This document shows positions 1-10,609 of a DNA stretch of 64,000 nt, piece by piece; position 1 is the first letter of the stretch, and every line of letters starts with the position of its first letter. Under the pieces are notes generated by a model, which worked only from the letters and a program-made list of their open reading frames with translations, made no database searches and was not told where the DNA came from. This stretch comes from Ignavibacteriales bacterium (GTDB taxonomy: Bacteria > Bacteroidota > Ignavibacteria > UBA10030 > SZUA-254), in NCBI GenBank assembly GCA_016214905.1, contig JACRMQ010000005.1, forward strand, positions 1 to 64,000, in the 5' to 3' direction. Made by a program: the position numbers and the translations under genes.

Positions 1-200
1 AGTTTTTAATGGCTTTCGGAAGATTAAAGAACGGAAGAAAAGAATTTATCACTCGTTTTCAATCTGCTTTCGGAACAAACAAAATCACTTCGTTCTTCTC
101 ACCTGTTTCCCATTTTAAATTTCTCGATGGTTTTAAATCTAAGAGGTTTATTCTTTCAGTTTCGTTTTGTTTCATATTCCTTCAATCATTGGGAAATCAG

Positions 201-243
201 ATTCTTACTCTCGTCCCAAACAAAATGGGACGAGAGTAAGAAT
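201..243. terminator. Perfect 18-bp hairpin after the OPT gene
   Basis: Seen: attcttactctcgtccca (201-218) pairs without mismatch with 226-243 around a 7-base loop (aacaaaa). It starts 8 bases past the stop codon of the minus-strand transporter gene at 251, so a transcription end or 3' RNA stability role is likely. On the minus strand no clear T run follows it, which is odd for an intrinsic terminator. Because it is symmetric, it could also act on a plus-strand transcript. The remaining bases 1-200 hold no gene that I can support. Confidence 0.6.
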
Positions 244-250
244 AACAATA

Positions 251-2296
251 TTACATTACTGCAGTTGGTGGAGCAGGTTCATCTGGACGACCAGCGTTCT
301 TAACCGGTATCTGAATCAAGAGCCATGCTATGAATACAAATACGATTGAACTTACATAGAACGGGAATGGGAATCCTGCAAATACTGCAGGTAACCATGC
401 ATCGTACTTAATGTCGGCAACCGCGAGTCCGGCAAAAAGCAATCCGATTAAAGCTTCACCCGCAATTAAACCTGCGGCAAGAAGAACACCTGTATTCTCA
501 ACCCGCGCTTTTTGCGCATCGTTGAATTTCTTCTTTGCTACAACCTTATCGACCATACCTTTGATTATACCGCCGATGAAAATGGCGAATGTTGTTTCAA
601 GAGGTAAATACATGCCGACGCTAACAAGCATCGGGCTTTTTACCTGCATCAAAATGAAACCAAGACCCATCAGCATTCCTACTATAATAAGAGGCCAAGC
701 CATTTGTCCGCCAACAATTCCCTGAGACAATAATGCCATCAAACTTGCCTGTGGAGCGGGATAAGTTTTACCTCCCAATCCGGTTCCACCCATATTAATA
801 TCACCTTGATGTAAAATTACGAGCGGGAAAAACATAACAGCCGCCGCAAGTCCGACACCAATAAGATCACCCACCTGCATCTTCCACGGTGTACCGCCGA
901 GTATATGTCCAACTTTAAGATCTTGCAACATCTCGCCTGCAACTGCAGCCGCAACGCAAACAACTGCCGCAACACCTAAAACTGCTGCAACCCCAGTTTG
1001 TCCCGACATACCAAGCGCCACCATAAGAAGAGCAGCAACAAGCAGGGTTGATAGCGTCAGACCACTTATAGGATTATTGCTTGAGCCGATTATTCCGACA
1101 AGATAACCGGAAACTGCTGCGAAGAAAAATCCCGCAATAATCATCACGATTGTTGCGACCAACGCTGCAACAACATCCTGCGCGAAGTAATTATAGATGA
1201 AAAATGTCAAAACTCCTGTCAACAGAATTCCAATCATAACCCATTTGAAACTTATATCCTGTTCGGTTCTCACGGTTACATGTTCGCCTGTTGCAGCTTT
1301 TTTCACATCGCCGATTGAACGTTTTAATCCCGCGCCCAAACTTTTTCTCATTCTAAATAATGTGAATGCTGCACTCATCAACATACCGCCGATTGCAATC
1401 GGACGAACAATATAACGCCATACATTATTCGCCATTGCTGTCCATGAACCGTCATCCATCGGTGTTGTTGAAGTTGACATCAATGAGGGACCTATGAAAT
1501 ACGTAAGAATCGGAACGAACAATCCCCACGCAAGTAATCCGCCGCTGAAGTTCAGTGAAGCAAGTTTCGGTCCGATAATGTATCCAACACCCATGTAAGA
1601 TGGATTGACTCCGGGTGTGGTTAAAAGAATACCGCTTTGTGCTGCAACCGAACCGCTTGTTTTTAAACCGATTGTTGCTTTTGAAAATTCAATGAATTTT
1701 TCAGCCGATTCAGCAAAGAATCTCAAATTACGCATCGCCTGAATTATTGCACCAATACCCATTGCTGCGAATAAAAACTTCGCACCCGTTCCACCGCTAC
1801 GACCGGCTTTATGGATTTCAGATGCTGCAACCGATTCCGGAAATGGCAACTCAACATCTTCTACCATAACCCGCCGTAAAAGTGCTACGAACATAATTCC
1901 AAGCACGCCACCGGCAAGCATGATGAGAGATGATTGAAGATAATGACCTACAGTAAAGAACTCTTCCCAAATTCCCGCGATAAAAAATGCCGGAAGTGTG
2001 AAGATAGCCCCCGCTGCAACCGATTCACCTATTGAGCCGACTGTTCTAGCCATATTCTCTTCAAGAATATTCCCTTTGACTAATCGCAAGAATGCCATGC
2101 CGATAACCGCAGCGGGATAAGTAGCAGCGATTGTCATACCTGCCTTCAATCCTAAGTATGCATTAGCGGCGCCCAAAACGACGCACATGATCAAGCCGAT
2201 AAAAAGCGCTCTGCCGGAAAATTCCGTCATCACTTTATCAGCCGGAACGTATGGCGTAAACTTTTTAGCTCCGCCACCAGATTGTGTATCTGCCAT
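251..2296 (-). CDS. OPT-family oligopeptide transporter
   Basis: 681-residue polytopic inner-membrane protein of the oligopeptide transporter (OPT) superfamily, which imports small peptides or metal chelates using the proton gradient. Seen: more than a dozen hydrophobic segments spread over the whole length, an N-terminal YVPADKVMTEFSGRA stretch typical of bacterial OPT proteins followed by GAANAYLGLKAGMTIAA, and an internal NNPISGLT motif near residue 405 that is usual in the family. Length is normal for bacterial members. The ATG at 2296 has a good Shine-Dalgarno sequence (aaggag, 8 bases away). It is the last gene of a minus-strand run with proline dehydrogenase 50 bases upstream, which fits peptide and amino-acid catabolism. 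The exact substrate cannot be read from sequence. Confidence 0.93.
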   Translation of the reverse strand: MADTQSGGGAKKFTPYVPADKVMTEFSGRALFIGLIMCVVLGAANAYLGLKAGMTIAATYPAAVIGMAFLRLVKGNILEENMARTVGSIGESVAAGAIFTLPAFFIAGIWEEFFTVGHYLQSSLIMLAGGVLGIMFVALLRRVMVEDVELPFPESVAASEIHKAGRSGGTGAKFLFAAMGIGAIIQAMRNLRFFAESAEKFIEFSKATIGLKTSGSVAAQSGILLTTPGVNPSYMGVGYIIGPKLASLNFSGGLLAWGLFVPILTYFIGPSLMSTSTTPMDDGSWTAMANNVWRYIVRPIAIGGMLMSAAFTLFRMRKSLGAGLKRSIGDVKKAATGEHVTVRTEQDISFKWVMIGILLTGVLTFFIYNYFAQDVVAALVATIVMIIAGFFFAAVSGYLVGIIGSSNNPISGLTLSTLLVAALLMVALGMSGQTGVAAVLGVAAVVCVAAAVAGEMLQDLKVGHILGGTPWKMQVGDLIGVGLAAAVMFFPLVILHQGDINMGGTGLGGKTYPAPQASLMALLSQGIVGGQMAWPLIIVGMLMGLGFILMQVKSPMLVSVGMYLPLETTFAIFIGGIIKGMVDKVVAKKKFNDAQKARVENTGVLLAAGLIAGEALIGLLFAGLAVADIKYDAWLPAVFAGFPFPFYVSSIVFVFIAWLLIQIPVKNAGRPDEPAPPTAVM

Positions 2297-2346
2297 TGAT
2301 GTCTCCTTTATATATAATAGAAGAATTAATAATTAACATTTCATTT

Positions 2347-3243
2347 TCAATTGAATAACGCTTTAAAAACATAACCGGCCATCTGAGGATTTTCTTTAAA
2401 CCGCCGGATCGAATATCTATACCAGTGTTCTCCAAATGGAACATAAACCCGCATCCTGTGTCCATCCTGAACTATCTTCGATCGCAAATCGTCTTTCACA
2501 CCGAGCAACATCTGAAATTCATACTGGTGCTTTTGCAACTTCATAGCTTGTATAATTCGGAATGCCGCATCAACCAAATAATCATCGTGAGTGGCAATAC
2601 CGACGTAAGCTTTTTGTTCGAGCATTTTCTTCAACACCTGAACAAAATTCTGATTGACCTCATCGTGTCCTTTGAATGCGATCTCCGCCGGTTCAACATA
2701 AATCCCCTTGCACAATCTAAAGTGTCCGAGTCCGTCTTTTATTAACTCATCAGCATCGTTTTCAGTTCGTCGCATGTACGCCTGAAGCACAATTCCGCTG
2801 TTGTTAAAATCTTTCCGGATTTGACGGTACACCCAAATCGTATCGTCTGTTGTTGGAGAATCTTCCATATCGATCCGGACGAAATTGTTAAACTCCTTTG
2901 CCTTGGCTATAATCATTCGAACATTATCAAGACAAAAATTTTTATCTAAAGCTAAGCCAAGTTGAGTGAGTTTGATTGAAACATTCGAATCTAATTTTTC
3001 TTTTTGAATGGTTGGAAATAATTCTAATATTTCATTCCGTGCAGCAATGGCTTCTTCTTTAGTTGAGATCGCTTCACCCAAAACATCTAAAGTTGCCATG
3101 ATTCCCTTGAAGTTCAATTCTTTGACAACCCGAACTGCATCCAAAAGAGTCTCGCCGGCAATATATTTATTTGCAAATTTTCTTACAATTGGTTTTGGAA
3201 CGACTGGGAGCGTGGTAACAATAAGCTTATTTAGTAGATTCAT
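2347..3243 (-). CDS. Proline dehydrogenase (monofunctional)
   Basis: 298-residue FAD-dependent proline dehydrogenase that oxidises proline to pyrroline-5-carboxylate, the first step of proline use. Seen: the PRODH TIM-barrel in the compact monofunctional form rather than a PutA fusion, with signature stretches SNVSIKLTQLG, RIDMEDSPTTDDT, LQAYMRRTENDADEL and the C-terminal VYVPFGEHWYRYSIRRFKENP that binds substrate and FAD in the family. No pyrroline-5-carboxylate dehydrogenase gene is in the window, so the second enzyme must be elsewhere. The neighbouring peptide transporter suggests peptide-derived proline as the source (inference). I did not assign putA because the protein carries only the first activity. 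Confidence 0.95.
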   Translation of the reverse strand: MNLLNKLIVTTLPVVPKPIVRKFANKYIAGETLLDAVRVVKELNFKGIMATLDVLGEAISTKEEAIAARNEILELFPTIQKEKLDSNVSIKLTQLGLALDKNFCLDNVRMIIAKAKEFNNFVRIDMEDSPTTDDTIWVYRQIRKDFNNSGIVLQAYMRRTENDADELIKDGLGHFRLCKGIYVEPAEIAFKGHDEVNQNFVQVLKKMLEQKAYVGIATHDDYLVDAAFRIIQAMKLQKHQYEFQMLLGVKDDLRSKIVQDGHRMRVYVPFGEHWYRYSIRRFKENPQMAGYVFKALFN

Positions 3244-3345
3244 TTACTTTATTCAAAAAGGAATTGAAAATCTTGTTTATTTCGGCATTATGGGAAAATT
3301 AAACTTGCTGAATATAGGCACAATCGCCATAAAAATCAAGAAATC

Positions 3346-3888
3346 TCAACCGAATATAAGATTTACAATCCATACCGACATAAATATTCCCACAACATCT
3401 GCAACAATTCCGGCAGGGACTGCTTGTCTGGTTTTACTTATGCTAACCGAACCAAAATAGACAGCAAGCACATAGAATGTCGTTTCACCACTGCCCATCA
3501 TCACTGCAACCATTCGTCCGATGAGAGAATCTGGTCCGTGAGATTTAATTGTTTCCGCCATCACTCCTAATGCACCGCTGCCGGATAACGGACGCATAAT
3601 TGCCATCGGTAATGCTTCAGCAGGCATGTTGATCAAATTTGTAAGTGGTGATAATAATTTTGAAAGCAATTCCATCGCCCCACCCGCACGAAATATTCCG
3701 ATTGCAACAAGCATTGCAACAAGATATGGAATAATTCTGACGCCTATGTTGAACCCCTCCTTCGCACCTTCAACGAAAGCTTCATAGATTTTCACTTTTT
3801 TAACAGCGCCGTAAATTATGATGAATAAGATAAGTGCCGGGATTGCCAAAACAGAAATCATAGCCACGATATCAACAAAATTTTTCAT
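3346..3888 (-). CDS. SpmB-like nucleoside-recognition (Gate) protein
   Basis: 180-residue membrane protein of the spore maturation protein B family (nucleoside recognition/Gate domain). Seen: four to five hydrophobic helices and the family phrase IMRPLSGSGALGVMAE followed by MMGSGETTFYVLAVYFG. In Bacillus the SpmA/SpmB pair is needed for spore core dehydration. In non-spore-formers such as this one the role is unknown and a small-molecule transport function is only inferred. The start overlaps the spmA stop by 4 bases (ATGA), so the two are translationally coupled and probably form one complex. Confidence 0.9.
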   Translation of the reverse strand: MKNFVDIVAMISVLAIPALILFIIIYGAVKKVKIYEAFVEGAKEGFNIGVRIIPYLVAMLVAIGIFRAGGAMELLSKLLSPLTNLINMPAEALPMAIMRPLSGSGALGVMAETIKSHGPDSLIGRMVAVMMGSGETTFYVLAVYFGSVSISKTRQAVPAGIVADVVGIFMSVWIVNLIFG

Positions 3889-4841
3889 GGTTTCGCCTCC
3901 ACCTCAAGTTGCTTCCTGAAAATTCGCAATTTTGCCAGTAACTTTACAGTAATAATTCCAACAATTGTATTGACCGTAGTGACAACAATTACAGGCCCAA
4001 TAATATCTGTCGGATTAGATGCCCCCGCAGATGCTCTAATTGCTATCACTGTTGCCGGAATCAACTGCACATTACTAGTGTTGATAACTAAAAATGTACA
4101 CATAGCATCGGTTGCTGTTCCTAATTTTTTATTCAGCTTATTTAATTCTTCCATAGCTTTCAAACCGAGTGGCGTTGCAGCATTTGCAAGACCGAGCATG
4201 TTAGCAGATATATTCATTATCATCGCACCCATAGCAGGATGATCGGCGGGGACATCCGGGAATAATCTGGTTGTAACAGGTTTCAGTAGACCTGCAAGCT
4301 TGGCAATCAGTCCCGATTGCTCGGCAATCTTCATAATGCCAAGCCACAGAGCCATTATGCCGATAAGCCCGAGGGCAAGCTCGACGGCAATTTTTGCGTA
4401 TTTAATTATTCCATCGTTAGTAACGGCATTCAGTTTGACAAATTTAATCGGATCAAAAACCATTTTGCATTTGATATTATTGCCGTTAAAAACATCGTAG
4501 CTGATATGAGCAGAAAGATATTTTTCATTCTTTTGCATCTTAAAAATTTCTTGCCACAGAGGCGGAGTGTTCTCGTCGACAAAAATATGGAGAGTACCGG
4601 AATTACTTTTGCCAGCAACAATTTCGGCTTTCTGTGTCATGCCGAGTTCACACGAATAAATTAGTGTACAAGGATAAACCTGCGATTGCCTCAAAGGATA
4701 AGGTGGTGGCTCTTCAAAATGTAGAACGGTTTCTATCACTTCACCATTATGGTATTTGTTTGAAGAAAGTTCTTTCCAATCGCCCCAAACGGCAACCGTT
4801 ATTCCGATCACTATTAATCCCAACCAAATATAATTGAGCAT
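3885..4841 (-). CDS. SpmA-like protein with inserted extracytoplasmic domain
   Basis: 318-residue partner of the SpmB-like protein. Seen: an N-terminal membrane helix (residues 2-18), then about 120 mostly hydrophilic residues (22-145), then the Gate domain from about 150 with the family phrases MGAMIMNISANMLGLANAATPLGLKAM and TDAMCTFLVINTSNVQLIPAT (each quoted stretch is read in parts). Bacillus SpmA is about 196 residues and lacks the large insert, so this form carries an additional domain, probably on the outside of the membrane. A near-perfect sigma70 promoter lies 105 bases upstream. The insert is not one I recognise. Confidence 0.85.
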   Translation of the reverse strand: MLNYIWLGLIVIGITVAVWGDWKELSSNKYHNGEVIETVLHFEEPPPYPLRQSQVYPCTLIYSCELGMTQKAEIVAGKSNSGTLHIFVDENTPPLWQEIFKMQKNEKYLSAHISYDVFNGNNIKCKMVFDPIKFVKLNAVTNDGIIKYAKIAVELALGLIGIMALWLGIMKIAEQSGLIAKLAGLLKPVTTRLFPDVPADHPAMGAMIMNISANMLGLANAATPLGLKAMEELNKLNKKLGTATDAMCTFLVINTSNVQLIPATVIAIRASAGASNPTDIIGPVIVVTTVNTIVGIITVKLLAKLRIFRKQLEVEAKP

Positions 4842-4945
4842 AGCTCTACCTTTTCATGATATTGTAACTCTCAACACTTAGCTCTTAGCCCTTAGATTTT
4901 TTAATTTTAACTTTCTACTTCAGACTTCCGACTTCACAACGTGTT

Positions 4946-4974
4946 AATATAACGGATTATTGGGGAGATGTCAA
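4946..4974 (-). promoter_or_regulatory. sigma70-type promoter for spmA-spmB
   Basis: Seen on the minus strand: TTGACA (4974-4969), exactly 17 bases, then TATATT (4951-4946). It sits about 105 bases before the spmA start at 4841 and is back-to-back with the plus-strand promoter of the tyrosine phenol-lyase gene starting at 4987. The match to the classical consensus is close enough that I call it a promoter; transcription itself is inferred. Confidence 0.65.
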
Positions 4975-4986
4975 CACCGATCCACT

Positions 4987-5018
4987 TTTGCACAACTCCC
5001 AAATTTACCATATCTTTA
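4987..5018 (+). promoter_or_regulatory. Bacteroidetes-type promoter of the lyase gene
   Basis: Seen: TTTG at 4987-4990, 20 bases, then TATCTTTA at 5011-5018, about 62 bases before the ATG at 5080. This matches the known Bacteroidetes consensus TTTG / TAnnTTTG with one base off. The spacer begins cacaactcccaaa, which is repeated exactly in the promoter at 6743, suggesting a shared operator or a recent common origin. Confidence 0.6.
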
Positions 5019-5055
5019 ACTCAAATTTAATCCGCATTTAACCGCAACAAATTAA

Positions 5056-6465
<1,410 letters not shown>

Positions 6466-6473
6466 TATACAGC

Positions 6474-6500
6474 GGCGGTTTCGTCAAATCCGGAACCGCC
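6474..6500 (+). terminator. Intrinsic terminator after the lyase gene
   Basis: Seen: ggcggtt (6474-6480) pairs with aaccgcc (6494-6500), with an extra T-G pair possible inside, and is followed by tcatatttta. It lies 8 bases after the lyase stop codon. Confidence 0.65.
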
Positions 6501-6581
6501 TCATATTTTATCTAACTCACCACTCACAAATTAACTACTCAGTAGAGACTTCTGAAATATTATATTAATCAGCAAAAGACT

Positions 6582-6696
6582 GTCACGCTGAGACTTCGGC
6601 GTGAGCTCAGTCGAACGCTTGTCGAAGTGTGATTCCATAGCAAAAAGTCATGGTTCGATCCCTCGATAAACTCGGGATAAACTTGCTCACCATGAC
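6582..6696. repeat. Two adjacent interspersed inverted-repeat elements
   Basis: The gap 6501-6742 contains no gene. Seen: one unit of about 51 bases (6582-6632) starting gtcacgctgag and ending gaagtgtga, whose ends are imperfect inverted repeats, and a second of about 48 bases (6648-6695) with 7-base perfect ends tcatggt / accatga. Both contain ttcga/tcgataaact-like words familiar from dispersed repeats in FCB genomes. I see no coding potential. They look like small non-autonomous repeats inserted between the lyase terminator and the TPR-gene promoter. Confidence 0.55.
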
Positions 6697-6742
6697 ATTG
6701 AATTTATTATTCAGATGTTTCCACTATACAGCCCTCCTTCCG

Positions 6743-6774
6743 TTTGCACAACTCCCAAAATTGAGCTATCTTTG
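6743..6774 (+). promoter_or_regulatory. Bacteroidetes-type promoter of the TPR gene
   Basis: Seen: TTTG (6743-6746), 20 bases, TATCTTTG (6767-6774), a full match to the Bacteroidetes consensus TTTG / TAnnTTTG. The spacer starts cacaactcccaaa exactly as in the lyase promoter at 4987. Confidence 0.65.
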
Positions 6775-6820
6775 AAAGAATTTACAATTATCGATTGACA
6801 ATTAAGCATTGGCAATTCAA

Positions 6821-9800
6821 ATGTTTAGACGAAAAAAACACACATCTCACAATAATTCTTTGCCTTTAATTTTTAGCACTCATTTCTCAGCTCAAAGCTC
6901 TAAGCTCTCTGCCCAAAGCCCCCGGCTCATTTCTCTCAGCCCTAAGCCCTCTGCTCTAAGCTCTATACTCTTAGCTCCTAGCTCATGGCTGTTGGTTATT
7001 GGTTATTGGTCATTACTCCTTTGTTTTTTGTTATTCGTGGTTAGTGAACCGATGCATGCTCAGGATAAAGAAAACTCCGAATTCAAATTAGCAGTCGGTT
7101 TGTACAACGACGGGATGTACGATTTGGCAGTTGAGCAATTTAAAAATTTCATCAATACATATCCGAATACATCCAACGGCATCGAATCGCGCTTTTACCT
7201 CGGCACCACGCAACTAAAATTAAAAAGGTACGATGAGGCAAGAGTAACTTTTCAGAATTTTGCGCTTACATACGTTGAACACCCGAAAGCGCCCGAAGCG
7301 TGGTTGAAAGTTGGCGATGCCTTCCTCGCCCTCAACAATGTACGTGAAGCCGCTTCCGCGTACGAGCGGGTAAAAGTTTTTCATCCTAAAAGTCAGTTGG
7401 TGCCCGAGGCGCTGTTAAAAGCGGGTCAGTTATATCGTCAGTTGGAAGATCGGGAGAATGCTAAGAAAATTTTCCGCATCATCATTCAGGAATATCCGAC
7501 AACCTCAAGTGTGTTGCCGGCGCGGTTTGCTATCGGAGAGATGTATGCCGAAGAAGGTCAAACGGAATTGGCAGAACGCGAAGCACGGCGTGTTGCCGAA
7601 AGCGATGCCCCTCCCGAGGTCAAGGCAAGCGCTTTATTCTCGATCGGTAAACTGCAGGTATTGAACTGTTTATTCGCTGAAGCCGAGGCAACATTCAAAT
7701 CGGTGATTTCAAATAATAAAAAATCATCTGCCGCAACAGCAGCGGCATTCGAGCTGGGAAAGTTAGCCGCGAGCGGGCGCGACTATAATACCGCGATAGA
7801 TTATTTTAAAAAAGTTTTCTCAGACGAGTCTGCGGATGATTCACTCCAATCCAGAGCGATGCTTGAGACTGGTAAAGCTTTCCGGAATCAGAAAGAATAT
7901 TCGAATGCCAAAAAATCATTTGATAAACTTATCTCGAAATTCCCGAAATCAACGCTGGCAGATCAAGCGATTGTTGAAGCGGGCAGATCGGCTTTTTTGA
8001 ACGAAGATTTTAAAGAGGCGCTTCGATATTTTAAAAAAATAATTTCCAATCCGAGTTCTCATTATTTGGGAACAGCTTTACTTTCTGCTGCCGACGCGTC
8101 ATTCATGCTCAAGCAGTACAACGAGGCTTGCCGCTATTTGTTGAACTATGCCGGGGTTTTACCAGATAATATTCAGACTCCATCTGCATTGCTCAGGTTA
8201 GGAAGAATCTTCGAGAATAATTTACAGGAATACAGAAAAGCGATAAATATTTACGATCAATTGACTCAAAAATTTCCGCAATCACCGTTGGTTGTTGAAG
8301 CCGCGATTGGAATTGCTGCTTGTCAGGAGAAAGCCAACGATTTCGACGACGCGTTAAAAACATACATCGATCTTCAAACCCGTTATCCCGCGAATGATTT
8401 CTCCGATTCGGTTTCGGGCAAAATCGAATTCATTCAGAATCACCGAATCAAAGACCGGGATGCCGGAATTGAAAAACTTGCGCGACTGATGGGCGAAGTC
8501 TTAACAGATAAAAATAAATCTGAACTCTCTTTCAAATTGGGTGAAATATACTTTAACGATTTAAAAGATTATGAATCTGCGGCAAAGCAATTCACATCGG
8601 CAATCGACGGAGGATTGGATGAAGATCGGCTATTCAATGCTTATTATTTTCGCGCACGATCATATCATCTTTTATCTGAATTGAAACCTGAAGCGATCAC
8701 TCCGGCGATCGAATTTTATGATGCTCTTCTAAAAAAATATCCGAAGAACAACGCGAATGATGACGTCGCATTTTATTCTTACAAATTAAAATCCCGTGCG
8801 AAAAATCCGACCGAGATTATCGGCATGGCTCAGGAATATTTATCACAATATCCCTCATCCGGTCATTGGGATCAGATTTTACTGGAGTTGGCAAACGCAT
8901 CCGCGATGGCTCAGGCACCCAACGATGCGATATCAACTCTCCGGCTTTTAGTCACGGAATATTCAAAATCTCCTATCTTATCCGACGCATATTTTGAATT
9001 GGGTGATCTGTATAAGCAACTTAAAAACCCCGACTCATCTGAGCTGAATTGGCAAAAAGCAGTTTCCTCTGAGCATGTCAGGCCTTCTACACTCCAATCG
9101 CTTTGGAATCTTGGCGAACACTATAATCAGAAGCGTAACTATCCCGAAGCGATTAGCATACTGAAACGGCTGGTCAATGATTACTATTACAGTTTCATTT
9201 CAGAAAAAGCGGCATCGGTAATACCCGAGCTGCACATAGCGAATGCCGAGTATGACGAAGCGATTCAACTTTATTTTGAATCGTTGAACAAATATCTTAC
9301 CGACGAATCAAAAACAAACAGCGTAAATCAAATCTATTTTTCGCTGGCAACGGTTTATGAAAAAAAGGGTGAGCGTCAAAATGCTTTGAAATATTATACG
9401 GAATATTTGATTGGTGATAGGAAAGGAGTTTACGCGAGCAAAGTATTTTACTCGCTCGGAACTCTTGCCCGCTCCGAGGGACGCCTTGATAAAGCATCCT
9501 CTTATTTCAGGCAAGCCGTATCGCTTGGCGACGCCGGTTCCACGACGAGCGATATTGCCGACTTACTTTTTCAAACCGAACAATATGGCGAAGCTGCAAA
9601 GCAATATTCCCAACTTGCCCAGGCAAACGACAGTTTGAAAGATAAGCAGTATTTTCAATCGCGTACTATCGTTTCCACCCTCCGTGACAACCGACTTGCT
9701 GAAGCCCAAAAACTCGTAAACGATTTTTACAAAAACTACAAAGATGCGGAAAGATATAAAGCCGAGTTCGAATATGAAACCGGACTACTTCACTACAGAA

Positions 9801-10609
9801 AACAAGATTATAATACCGCAAAAAAATTGTTTGAAAACGTTGCGGACGATTATGAAGAAACCAGATTCGGCGCGTGGGGCAATTATTATATCGGTAAAAT
9901 TTCAGAAGTTTTGAATAAGCTTGAAGAAGCTGCAAAAAAATATGAATCGGTGCTCAAGAAATTTCCCGATTCAGACGTGATACCGAGAGTACTTCTATCG
10001 CTCGGGAACATGCACTTCAACGCTGAAAGATATGAACAATCGATTAGGTTTTATCAGGAAATCATAAAGTCACCGAGCAAATCGGGCGACATACTATCGT
10101 ACGCGATGAACAACCTGATAGAAGCGTATGAATCAACGAAACTGTATGATGACGCTTTAAAGATTACACGCGATTACATTGAAAGATATCCTAACGATGA
10201 GGCTATAATCGATAAGAAAATTAAACTCGGCACCCTCTACACAAAAATAGGTTATTACGATCAGTCGGTTTTGCATTTCCAGAATTTAATTCCAGAAGCG
10301 GGCAACTTATTGGAAGCTGAGATCCGGTACAATATCGGCGAGGCATATTATTATAAAGGCGATTATCAGCAGGCGATTCTCGAATTTTTGAAAGTACCTT
10401 ATCTGGTTACCAAACAGGGAAAAGTAAATTGGACTGCTACATCGCTTTATATGGCAGGACAGTCGTACGAAAAAATGTCAAAATTCAGCGAGGCAATCAG
10501 CATGTACCAACAGGTGATCGATAGATCCGGAATCGACGCGACATTCAAAGCGGCTGCGCAAAAAGAAATTAACAGGGTAAATTCAATTATCAAGAAAGAA
10601 TCCCGTTAG
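6821..10609 (+). CDS. Large exported TPR-repeat protein
   Basis: About 1262 residues. I place the start at the ATG at 6821; a TTG at 6809 is also in frame and neither has a Shine-Dalgarno sequence. Seen: a hydrophobic export signal (LLVIGYWSLLLCFLLFVV) ending near EPMHAQ, then some 30 tetratricopeptide-like repeats to the C-terminus with the YxxA...A...Y/F..FP..... pattern, e.g. FINTYPNT, KFPKSTLADQA, RYPNDEAI. Many units resemble the YbgF/BamD-type outer-membrane-lipoprotein TPR. The protein is probably periplasmic and scaffolds an envelope assembly. Residues before the signal are translated from an agctctaagctc-like repeat, giving a low-complexity Ser/Leu/Pro leader. The stop overlaps the next start by one base. 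Confidence 0.85.
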   Translation: MFRRKKHTSHNNSLPLIFSTHFSAQSSKLSAQSPRLISLSPKPSALSSILLAPSSWLLVIGYWSLLLCFLLFVVSEPMHAQDKENSEFKLAVGLYNDGMYDLAVEQFKNFINTYPNTSNGIESRFYLGTTQLKLKRYDEARVTFQNFALTYVEHPKAPEAWLKVGDAFLALNNVREAASAYERVKVFHPKSQLVPEALLKAGQLYRQLEDRENAKKIFRIIIQEYPTTSSVLPARFAIGEMYAEEGQTELAEREARRVAESDAPPEVKASALFSIGKLQVLNCLFAEAEATFKSVISNNKKSSAATAAAFELGKLAASGRDYNTAIDYFKKVFSDESADDSLQSRAMLETGKAFRNQKEYSNAKKSFDKLISKFPKSTLADQAIVEAGRSAFLNEDFKEALRYFKKIISNPSSHYLGTALLSAADASFMLKQYNEACRYLLNYAGVLPDNIQTPSALLRLGRIFENNLQEYRKAINIYDQLTQKFPQSPLVVEAAIGIAACQEKANDFDDALKTYIDLQTRYPANDFSDSVSGKIEFIQNHRIKDRDAGIEKLARLMGEVLTDKNKSELSFKLGEIYFNDLKDYESAAKQFTSAIDGGLDEDRLFNAYYFRARSYHLLSELKPEAITPAIEFYDALLKKYPKNNANDDVAFYSYKLKSRAKNPTEIIGMAQEYLSQYPSSGHWDQILLELANASAMAQAPNDAISTLRLLVTEYSKSPILSDAYFELGDLYKQLKNPDSSELNWQKAVSSEHVRPSTLQSLWNLGEHYNQKRNYPEAISILKRLVNDYYYSFISEKAASVIPELHIANAEYDEAIQLYFESLNKYLTDESKTNSVNQIYFSLATVYEKKGERQNALKYYTEYLIGDRKGVYASKVFYSLGTLARSEGRLDKASSYFRQAVSLGDAGSTTSDIADLLFQTEQYGEAAKQYSQLAQANDSLKDKQYFQSRTIVSTLRDNRLAEAQKLVNDFYKNYKDAERYKAEFEYETGLLHYRKQDYNTAKKLFENVADDYEETRFGAWGNYYIGKISEVLNKLEEAAKKYESVLKKFPDSDVIPRVLLSLGNMHFNAERYEQSIRFYQEIIKSPSKSGDILSYAMNNLIEAYESTKLYDDALKITRDYIERYPNDEAIIDKKIKLGTLYTKIGYYDQSVLHFQNLIPEAGNLLEAEIRYNIGEAYYYKGDYQQAILEFLKVPYLVTKQGKVNWTATSLYMAGQSYEKMSKFSEAISMYQQVIDRSGIDATFKAAAQKEINRVNSIIKKESR

